Part shown: piece by piece, positions 18,003-26,845 of the stretch
How the letters are laid out: every line of letters starts with the position of its first letter
Position numbering within the stretch: the stretch's first letter is position 1
Origin: Irpex lacteus
Taxonomy: Eukaryota > Basidiomycota > Agaricomycetes > Polyporales > Irpicaceae
Direction: 5' to 3'
DNA: 26,845 bases
Assembly: GCA_001986395.2 (NCBI GenBank)
Contig: MQVO02000122.1
Span: 1 to 26,845, forward strand
The notes under the pieces: model-generated
What the model was told of the DNA's origin: nothing
The model's database searches: none
Seen by the model: the letters and a program-made list of their open reading frames with translations, nothing else
Program-made: the position numbers and the translations under genes

Positions 18003-18760
18003 CCTACTCTCCCGAACACGTTCCAGCCTCCGTCGCTTCACGAATCACGGTACAGATGGACGATAGTCGTATAGAGCACACGACCAGCCTCATCGAATCA
18101 ACATCACGGTAGATAGCTATCGACGCGTGTCCGGAGGTCGTCACTGAGCCGTAGTCGCCAGACTGACTGTCCTTAGGGCACAGTGTTGTGGCGGCGATAA
18201 CAGCAGCAATGAACGGAAGAGGGGAAGGACGCAAGACTCTCAACGCACAAGAGAGCACAGGCAGACTGGGACACTGATACAGCACTCACCGAGAGACCGT
18301 GACTCTCCCAGACATCTCTCAGTCTCCATTGCTACTCGGTATAGAGGCGCGACAGTTGTATGCATGTGTACCACGCGATTGGACTCGTCGGATTGACATC
18401 GAGGCGAGGAGGCATCGACGCCGGGTTGTATAGATATCGACGCATATCCTGAGGTCGTCACTGAGTCGTAGTCTTCGAACTGGCTGTCTTCAGGGGCGCA
18501 GTGTCGCGATTGCAATAACAAGGATGGGAGGGGGGAGGGGGGAGGCTCTAGCAGGACGCGCGAGGGAGCTCAGGCTGACGGTGTTGAACGAAACACAGGC
18601 AGATGACACAGTACTCACTGTGAAACCGTGGAGCTCTCGCAGGCGGGCTACTAGCACAAACGTAGCCTCGTCAAGTTGACATCGACGCGAGGAGGCATCG
18701 ACGCTGCGTGTTTGAAAGCTCGCCCGCCAATTTGACCGTCTCAGGATCACCACACGTATG
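18003..18760 (-). repeat. Diverged module array, right part
   Basis: At least three beta-type modules are visible: about 18018-18295, 18296-18620 and 18621-18760. They share blocks such as GAGGTCGTCACTGAG, CGACGCGAGGAGGCATCGACG and the donor-like ends near 18283 and 18612. The first also matches 8155-8400 on the left of the element. On the minus strand two frames of 93 codons keep a similar stretch (DSQSGDYGSVTTSG and DSQFEDYDSVTTSG), but the similarity ends quickly and the third unit does not keep it. A coding origin is possible but not established. Confidence 0.5.
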
Positions 18761-19436
18761 GGGGGAACAGTGTCATTTATCGTGGTGGATGATGACATCG
18801 ATGACAAGGGAGAACGGCGGGATGAGAGACGTTGGTCTACCTCGACCGCTTGAGCGCGTGACGTCATCGATTGCTGTCCTTTCTCTCGACGTCCACCACA
18901 GACTCAGGGCCCTCAGGCGAGCCAATATGAACGTGCCAGTCGGCGACAACAAACTCCGGCGACCTGTTTCGTTTGGTGAGTGCTTTGCTGGAATGCGTAT
19001 ACATCCACGCACTAAGACTCTCTGCTGCTCTGCCTTGCTCTGGATTCGTAGTATAGCGCATATCACGACTGCGTGACAATTTGCAGTCTTCCCTGCACGA
19101 GGTCTTCGCCAGGAGACCGCCACAGCGCGAGGGATGGCTCTCTGTGAGGAACGAGGATGCGAGTGGGTGGTGTGAGTTCACTCGGTGCGTATTACTTTAC
19201 TCTTGAGATGCGTCATCTAACGCATATCTCACCTGCTCTACTAAGTCGCTTTCGCGCCCCCTTATGAGAACCCCAATGGTACCCTTACATCGACCAACGC
19301 GTTCCCCATCCCCCGATCGTTTTCACGCTAGCAACACCACCGGATGGAGCATACCTCTCCGGTTTCGATACATCGTTTCTCTCCTCTCTCTCTGTGGCTG
19401 TTAGGACACCGGCACGATCGCCTGGAGGGCGTCGCT
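18761..19436. other. Unassigned DNA between module array and repeat copy 2
   Basis: No recognisable gene. A plus-strand donor-like GGTGAGTGC near 18975 and acceptor TTTGCAG near 19088 could bound an intron of about 110 bp, but the frames around it match nothing I know. A bulged hairpin lies at 19205-19230 (GAGATGCGT pairing with ACGCATATCTC). A CT-rich stretch at about 19376-19395 precedes the repeat boundary. Confidence 0.4.
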
Positions 19437-22400
19437 CTCATGGTATCGGCCGATGTCGTCGGTCCTTGGAGATCGTTCATTCACCCGCGTTCATCATTCT
19501 CTACACTGGAAACCTCGTACTTGCAGAGGATACGACAAGACGTCACACGATATACGCTAACCGACGCAACATACGCACACAATCAGCACTTAAAGGCTGT
19601 CGCGAGATGGGCTTCTGGCGGACCCCACGTCTACGCTGGAGTAGAGCGAGCTTTGTGCGTACGCAAAGTATTCCTATCATCGGTCGAGCTGACGAACGAC
19701 CGTACAGGTGGTCTGATAAGGTATATGCGGCGTGCGCGAGTCGAGGCATCGCTTATATCCGTCGTCCGTATCCACTCTGTTAACCAATCCTCCAGAGATT
19801 CACGGGAGTGCGACGGATTAGTATCTTCGCGTATTCGTCCCGAACTTGCTCGAGGACGCGAAGAGCGGCGGAACGGTTAAGGCGTGAAGTTTTGAATTCA
19901 GGTGGGTATCGTGCTTCAGGTTTCTTGTCGACGGTGACATCCCCGGACTCGTTCGCGGGAACGAAAGACGTTAGTGGACGGGTACAATGGTGCGTAATGT
20001 AGTTCATTCTGCATTAGTTGATAAGATTCGTAGCTTTCCCGACGGTCGTGCAGGATGCGACTCGAGACCTCGGTCGCACAGCTGTGCGTTGGACGTTCTG
20101 GTCGAGCCTGCGACTGCGATGTGTATCGTCGACGTTCGGGCAACCGTACGCTGCGGTCGTATCGAAGCAGGGGCCGCAGCGCGTCCGTTGGTCTCTGTAG
20201 CGCAGCATGTAGATAGGTGGTCGATCTGTATAAATAATAATTCGGAACGAAAGAAATATATTTGTTATAATCGACAAAACACAGGTTACGGGAATACACT
20301 AATGAGTATATCATCATCCTCGAACACAGCGCGAAGGGGCACCGACGCGTACGAGAACCACACACATGGAACAAATACACAGTCAGCCACGGTGGCACTA
20401 TCTTTGAGGAACCGGAGATCGCAAGTTGCGCTTGAGGTATGGATGGACAACGTAGTCTTGGCGGCCGACGAGAGTTGTATGGTCCTATGAACATGCGGGA
20501 CTGAGGACGTCTTGTATGGCTGGGGCTAGATTAAGTATCGACGGTCTTAGCCGTTCCGAGCGTTACGCGGAGCGAGCCCAACGGTGGTCACTCCGTTTGG
20601 TCTCAAAAATAGCTACTTGCGGTGACGGTGAATGAGAAATAGTACTGCGGTCACCCAAGTGAGGACAAGGACGTCAGCGCGATGAGACTCGAGACTTTGA
20701 AGGGCACTCACAGATTAAAGTGCTCCTGTATCGTTCGTGCATCTATCTCTACACTGTCAACGGCACACTAGCCCGCGTTCATCCATCCTGAAGTAACCCG
20801 CGTCGACAGCTTAGATAAGACGTCGAGAGGTCGACATTACAGGCTCACGCCGAGCTGAGAGTATCCGTCGGGCAAGAAATGAAGGTTTTCCTCGAGAGCT
20901 GGTATTACTGCTGATAGGAGGTCGGGTAACGCTCATCAATTGGGAGGATGGTCGGTCGTCTGAGGGGCATAGACTGTACTAGGGAAACTGGTCAATAACT
21001 AGCCTGTGGAAGCACGTACCGTAAACGTGATTGCACTGAGGGGTCGTACTCCGTGTACAACCTCACCATAACGTGCAGCACCGACTAAGCTTCACATGCG
21101 GAGCAGAAGGCAGCTGATAGTGTACAAGAACATTCGTGAGCATGCGCAGTACAGACAGAGGGTGGAGTACTCACCTCGAACTGTGAACCTCTCTGACAAC
21201 CTTCCCCGCCTTCATTGATGTTGGCTTGCCATGGGCTTGTGTATTCTACGGAAGTGCTTATAACGAGCATGTACGCCGTTTGGAATTGAGACAGAGAGAC
21301 GATGGATGTATCTTGAGATTTGTTCCTTGTCATCGTCGCTGCCAGTGGTTTGACCGCCCTCTCAGTCGTGAAAGGGCGCAATATGGTTGTTCAAGGATGT
21401 CCCAGAGCCAATAAGTGGACGTCCATGCAGTTGGAGGGTTGGCGTGAGGTTGTAGTAGAGGACATGGATGAGGGAGAAGATGAGAGGAAGATGAGAGGTT
21501 GTTCGAGACGCCGGTCGGTATTGGTGCGATCTTCTTCGCCGACGTCCACCACCAACATGCTCGTCCGAGCAACTCGACTTGCGTCCCACAATAATCTGGA
21601 CGTTTTCGTTGCCAAAATTATCCCCTCAAGCAACGCAAGGCCCTCTAGTGGTCTCTTTCTTGGTTGCTCTTGAGTTGAACGACTCGCTCCGTGAGTACTT
21701 TGTTTGTGCTGCCTGTACTTTAGTGAACTGAGATCTGTCTATATTCAGAGCTCGTGACTACCTCACAGACGTATCTGGTCTCTAGCACCCGACAATGTTC
21801 GCCGTTTATCGGAGTCCTGAATGTTGTCCGGTCGGGCGTAGGAAGTGGCGGACGACGTGTACCAATTACTACAGACGGACGCGGCCTACTCAGTCGGTAG
21901 TACATTGGAAGATCGCCGCGAAGTACTGAGAAGGCCTACAACATGGTGATAAGTCCCTAGCAAGGTGTTTCCCGGTCTGTGCGTCCATGATCATACGCTT
22001 AATCCCAAACTCATGCAACGAAATCACAGCTCTTCGTCGTTCACGCTGAATACTGTATATACGCACCACAGGCAACGCAGTCATGTTCTTGCTGGCCGTT
22101 CGATGTGTCTTACGCATTGCGCTCTGAGGTCGTGAATACTCAACGGCATAGCAGCGCTCAGGCCTCAGGGTTCGTGACGGTTCAGACCGTTTGAGTACGT
22201 AGTTTGCCTCTGGTCACTGCGTCGAGCCAAGTTTAATTTGTATTTCTAGTATTGTTGCCTTCTTTGATGGGCTCGACGTGTTCCTGCTGCCAGCAAACCC
22301 TTAATTCTTTTGCTGGCCGAAACGACTTTCGAGAGGCGCCCCATGAATATCGAAGAACCGCCTGGCAACTCAAGCGCTAGTCCGCCTCATTGCCTAAGCC

Positions 22401-22440
22401 TCGCACCTCGCACGAGGCATCCTTGCACAGCGGTTGCGCA
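19437..22440. other. Gene-poor region upstream of DUF6535 copy 2
   Basis: Same content as 1-2990: no recognised gene, an AT-rich patch with a TATA-like site at about 20229-20285, and minus-strand intron-like segments at 20645-20711 and 21114-21174. Small indels against copy 1 alter most of the open frames here, which supports treating those frames as non-coding. Confidence 0.5.
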
Positions 22441-22490
22441 GCCACCCCTCTCTCTCTTTTCCCTCTACCACCACCTCTCGAGAACAACCC

Positions 22491-22563
22491 GTACGTACCC
22501 CTCCCTCTCGCCTTCCAAATTACGCCGTTGAGATCTGGAACTAACACCCTCGTTTGTTTTCAG
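22491..22563 (+). promoter_or_regulatory. 5' UTR intron of DUF6535 copy 2
   Basis: Same 73-bp intron as in copy 1, with donor GTACGT, branch AACTAAC and acceptor TTTTCAG unchanged. Conservation here says little about function because the whole region is nearly identical. Confidence 0.5.
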
Positions 22564-22633
22564 TGAGAATCTATTAGCCGCAGACGGAAACGCCTACGCA
22601 GAAGACAATTCTATACTTGGATTTTGAGCCGAT

Positions 22634-25600
22634 ATGACTGAGCCGAATGGACCTGAGCCGACTGGAGGAGTGCCGACAGTGCTCGAGCCGAATGCACTAG
22701 AGCCAACTGGAGATATGCGACTAGGCTTGAGCCGACAGAGGGATGTGCCGACTGCAGATGCGCCGACTGTTGTAGAGCCGACCGCAGCTGAGCTGCCAGG
22801 ACCCGTGCCAACAGTGGAAGTGCCGATGGAAGGTGTGTCACCAGGAGGTGCACCGCCAGGATCTGTGCCGACCGGAGTAGAGCCTGTTGCAGAGCCAACG
22901 CAACATGGCACCGTGCACATGGACCCTGCCTCTCTGCGCGACACAACGAGCCGCCCTGGGGGATGCGAGACGGCTGGTCCGTCGAGCCGGCCCTTGGCGC
23001 AGGGTGCTTCGCCGTCGCAAGATACCAGCGAGCCGTTGCTGCAGGACGCGGCTGATGCGCCCGATGTGCGCTCGCCGCAGACCAAGGATGACCACGTGAG
23101 AGTGCCGAAGGGCCAGGACGCGGACACTGATGCGGACTCGAACGTGCGATATGTTCTCTCTGGCCAACCGACTGGTTGGGCGGCCATGGCAGCGCATATG
23201 CGCGAGTACGACGAGGAGAAAGGTCAAGAACACCAAGGAGGACATTGATACCCTGTTGACATTTGTAAGTATCTAGTTCTCCTTTCGCTGCTCTCCGCTG
23301 TTACTTATGAGGTATCTCTTAGGCCGGCTTGTTCTCTGCGGCCCTCACCGCCTTCCTTGTGGAATCATACTCCAGTCTCCTCCCTGACCCTAATGCACAG
23401 ACTGCCGCTGATTCAGCGCAGTCCCTTGTTGTCATGCAACAAATGTATCTCCATGCATACAACTCATCCTCTGACCCTACCATTGCTCTTGCCCCTGCTG
23501 TTCCCCTCCCTTCCAACCCTCTACCAATGACATCCGAGTTAATGTGCTCTGGTTGCCTCACTCATCTTCAGTTTGATAACCGCTTCCTTCGCTATCCTAG
23601 TGAAGCAGTGGCTCAGAGAGTATCTTGCAGTAGATTTCCCATCACCACAAGCACGCCTTCGTGTCCGCCACTACCGAGAGCCTGGTCTCAGGACCTGGAA
23701 AAGTGTTTGAGATTGCTGCTGCCTCCCACTCTTGCAGCAACTGGCTCTTGCACTCTTCTTCATTGGGCTCTGTTATTTCCACTGCCTCAGTGCATGAAAG
23801 TGTCAAGGATACTACTCTTCCACTTGTTGCTGGATGGGCCTTCTGCTTTACCACCGTCACCACCCTTCCAGTATTCTTTGGCCATGTCCATATAAAATCT
23901 CATTGCTCAAAATCTCTGCATATACATATTGTGACTGCAGTGCATTTTGGTGTCAAATGGCTACGGAGGAAGATCCCAAGGCATTACTGTCTTTGGAGGT
24001 GGTCAGACAAAGCTGATGATTTTCATGCTAGACTACCTTTCCGTACATCATGAGAGGAAATTTGTCACTGAGGACACCTCAGACTTACAAATCCTTGCTG
24101 AAGTGGACAGTGTCCAGTCCAACGATGAACTCATTGGCACAGTCATCTTTGAATCTCTCCAGCAAATCCAGGATCCCAAGTGGGAGGATATAGTCAAGTT
24201 TCTGTATCACTTGATTGAGCCACGTGTACAAGACACTGGCCCTGCTCTCTGAACCCTGGTATTATGTGGACTTGAAATTGTTGACCCGACCAGCATACAC
24301 TGGGATCATCAACATTCTCTGTCATCACCTTCAAGTGCAGCTCAGCAAGTCAGAGGATCACCAGTGGATGACACAAAATGTCAATCCACATGCACTTTAC
24401 CTCCTGTTCTCTGACAGCCGTCATCAGTTTCCTCAATCTGGAGTGAAGCTTCTTGAGAAACATGATACAGACATAGTATGGGCCCTTGCCAAAAGCTGTG
24501 AGAAATCTGAGGACAAGCTTTATGCTTACTATAGGCCTTTTTGCCTGTATGAATGACAGAGCTGAAGATCGCAACTGGAGTTGGGAACTATGCCTGCAGT
24601 ATTTTGAAATCATTGCAGATTCCATCTTTCATCCTGCAGGGGAAACCTCTCCTTCTGAACCCTTCTCACTGCAAGGAGACATGACATCTTGGCCTTGGAG
24701 TGCATGGAATGATGTCTATGTATGCCATAGAGCTCTGCAGTTTTTATCAGGTTCTATCACTGCAATACTACAAGAAACAGAGCCTACCAGTAATAACTAC
24801 AGCCCAAAGACATCCCTAGAACTACCATCTGTTGCAACGCAGGGAGGCAGAAACCTTTGCATTGTCGGTGCTCTGGTTAGCATATGGAACTTGGCCAATG
24901 TAGCAAGACGTGTATTTTACCTATTGTCATTACAGTCTGTAATCAAGAGCTGTCTCTCCAACAGAGTGGCACACTGGCTATCTTGCAGGCTCTTGGCCAA
25001 ATCCAGGAGTTGACACTTATTGGTGTATGCACTGATAATGAGCAATATCAAGCACCAACAGGTATAGTAGCTCTATAGCTCCTGTTATTTCACTTTTGAC
25101 TTAATGTTTGTTATTAGTTAATGAGCAGACACTTCAAAACCTTATTGACACACTTTCCAATCCTGTTCTCTTTGAACACCGTCCATTGGAAATCTACTCT
25201 AGGCTTACGCATGCTTTCAAGATGCTTTACTTTGGGATCCATCTTGTTGACCAAGAAAATGCCCTTCAATATCAGAAGCGGTTCAGAACACTTTTCAGGA
25301 CCCTGACTCAAGTTGTCTACCAATCAACAGAAAATTCTACACCAGCTCAAGCACATGAACTTATTAGTGCTGACACACCTACTCCATTCCAAGACCATGT
25401 ACTTGTTCAGCTCATTCAAAACTCCTCCGAAGAGTTGCAGGCCAAAGCCAACAAGTCTCTGATAAAGGCATGTCTTGAACATATACAGAGGCAAGATGTT
25501 AAGGCGGCTGATGTAGAATGGGAGTATAACTGGGCTCTGGAATATGAGCAGTGGATCTTTGCATTCAAGCAAGAAAGGACAGTCTTTGAGGATAGCTTTG

Positions 25601-25737
25601 TTGAATGGCTATGGACACTCTACATGGCCTCTCAACGTATGCAGGATGATGAGGAGATTGACAAGAAGTTCTACAGAATTAGACAACTTGGTTTGGTGCA
25701 GAAGGTCAGGGAAAAGTATCCAATGCTATGCTCATAG
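22634..25737 (+). pseudogene. DUF6535 gene copy 2, frameshifted
   Basis: Exons correspond to 22634-23264, 23323-25061 and 25118-25737. Against copy 1, exon 1 carries three single-base indels, exon 2 eleven and exon 3 none. The only substitution I saw is at 24813 (alanine to serine). The first two indels cancel and scramble about a dozen residues of the PT-rich tail. The third, near 23220, shifts the frame just before the first membrane segment, so a protein would end before the DUF6535 membrane core. Splice sites remain intact. Taken at face value this is a pseudogene. The lack of substitutions and the homopolymer-like context of many indels make sequence error likely, in which case a second functional gene may exist here. 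Confidence 0.65.
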
Positions 25738-26548
25738 ATGGTGTAGTTGCTTCAGTGTTCAAGTAGGATAGAGTTGCTTGAGTATCCATCAATGACTCCC
25801 ACACCTATGCTTTCTCCTTGCTGACTGTCATGTAGTATCTAATTTCTGTATGAAGAGATTTCATGATGAGGCAAGCAGTAGACAAAGTGAAAGAGACATG
25901 TAAATATCGTAGGCAATCTACATACTGTGCATAACATGTCTCATGTGGAAGATCAAGCGAGATCTCATTACTATACTTGTATATAAGGGTGGCTAATTTG
26001 TATGTCTGTCACTCCGGAAGCTACAAACAAACTGTATAATACACACCTAGAGGCCAATGTGCTATCCCAGATCTGGCCTTTGAATATCATCCACTGGGGT
26101 GGAGTGCAGTGGGATCACTGCTACGCGGGACACATTGTTCAACGTGTATACACAATGACAGTGCATAGTTGGCGTGACAGTGTTATCATGGGGACATAGA
26201 ATTGCTGAGTTCCAACAGTCTGACGTCAGACGAGTATGTCAATATCAACATTGGCACATATACCACATGCAGAGTGATGGTGGAGGAGGCTTGCAGCAAG
26301 CAGCGATGATGGGGAAATGGGATTATGGATAAATAGTGATGAACAAAAGATAAGGTGGCTTCCTATGGTTGGAGTTGAGTGGCAAGGGTGGTGGCGGACA
26401 GTGGCGAATGTTCAAAGCCAGGCTCAAAGGCAACAAAGTAACTTGGGAACTCGTCGTAGGCGACAGTAGCGAGCACCGCATACAGTCGTACAGTGCGTCT
26501 CATCGAGTATATGGACTCAAGTTCTGGTTGATGTGAAAGACAGCGGAG
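25738..26548. other. Downstream region of DUF6535 copy 2
   Basis: Matches 6305-7126 with several 1-2 base deletions between about 25750 and 26281, then no difference I could see up to the intron-like segment at 26549. The plus-strand frame seen in copy 1 is broken here, so it is unlikely to be a gene. Confidence 0.4.
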
Positions 26549-26614
26549 CTGATACCAAGCAAACAAGGGTGACTGTTAGTGTGTACAAGTATAGACAGAC
26601 AATAAAATACTCAC
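26549..26614 (-). other. Candidate intron (minus strand), copy 2
   Basis: Counterpart of 7127-7192, same length, same GTGAGT donor, CTAAC branch site and TATCAG acceptor. Two transitions fall inside it, one directly after the branch site and one towards the acceptor, both leaving the signals whole. Confidence 0.5.
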
Positions 26615-26845
26615 TGACTTCGACTCTTGGAGATACTGTGATATTCAGATTTTCCTGGAGGCTGGCACTCATGAGAGTGAACACGACGAGACACATGCTG
26701 CACTAATTGCCAGTGCGTGTTTTCAGGTTAGCCTGGAGTCCAAGAGGTGTTGCGTGATCGATTGAACTCGATGTGCTCGTGTATACTCGTCAGTGAGAGA
26801 CCTTGAAGTACGACAGGTTGGAGATTGATCAATGTGAAAGTGCAA

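Larger units (their letters stand above)
19437..26831 (+). repeat. Long direct repeat, copy 2 (broken DUF6535 locus)
   Basis: It aligns with 1-7402 throughout. Up to about 26560 the differences are almost only 1-2 base indels plus one substitution at 24813. From 26561 to 26831 the pattern changes to transitions plus one 7-bp insertion near 26660, and homology ends at 26831. The final 14 bases of the window are unrelated to copy 1. Sequence left of 19437 is not seen in copy 1 because the window starts there. Confidence 0.95.

Noticed and set aside
22634..25737. Programmed frameshifting or RNA editing to rescue DUF6535 copy 2
   Set aside because: Fourteen separate single-base changes in both directions cannot reasonably be rescued this way. 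Sequence error or decay is simpler.

Overview
The window looks like nuclear DNA of an Agaricomycete (mushroom-forming basidiomycete). The evidence is a DUF6535 membrane-protein gene with short spliceosomal introns (56-73 bp, CTAAC-type branch points, a CT-rich leader) and an LTR element whose Gag resembles basidiomycete Gag proteins. There is no bacterial operon structure, no rRNA or tRNA gene that I could recognise, and no CRISPR array. The species cannot be told from the sequence alone.

Layout: (1) 1-7402 is the first copy of a long direct repeat. It carries about 3 kb of gene-poor DNA, an intact three-exon DUF6535 gene (coding 3203-6304, 995 aa) and its downstream region. (2) 7403-8939 is an array of diverged modules of about 300-400 bp that carry intron-like signals on the minus strand. 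(3) 8940-17998 is a young tandem LTR retrotransposon, LTR-internal-LTR-internal-LTR, with an exact period of 3885 bp. Its coding strand is minus. Each internal region holds only one large ORF, an 801-aa Gag-like protein, and no protease, reverse transcriptase, RNase H or integrase. (4) 17999-19436 is the other half of the interrupted module array plus unassigned DNA. (5) 19437-26831 is the second copy of the long direct repeat. Here the DUF6535 gene is broken by 14 single-base insertions or deletions, with only one substitution seen in the coding sequence.

How the pieces relate: the LTR element inserted into the module array, duplicating CCGC (or ACCGC) and splitting a 28-bp tandem duplication that can be read across the two flanks. 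It then became a tandem array, probably by LTR-LTR recombination. The two 7.4 kb copies are nearly identical over about 7.1 kb, so the duplication or homogenisation is recent. The excess of 1-base indels over substitutions in copy 2 suggests consensus sequence error more than biological decay. The last ~270 bp of copy 2 differs by real transitions, mostly at CpG.

Most unusual items: the Gag-only element with a C-terminal transmembrane segment, a CCCC zinc knuckle and a duplicated polypurine tract; and the family of related intron-like segments on the minus strand of the module DNA, with no conserved reading frame around them.
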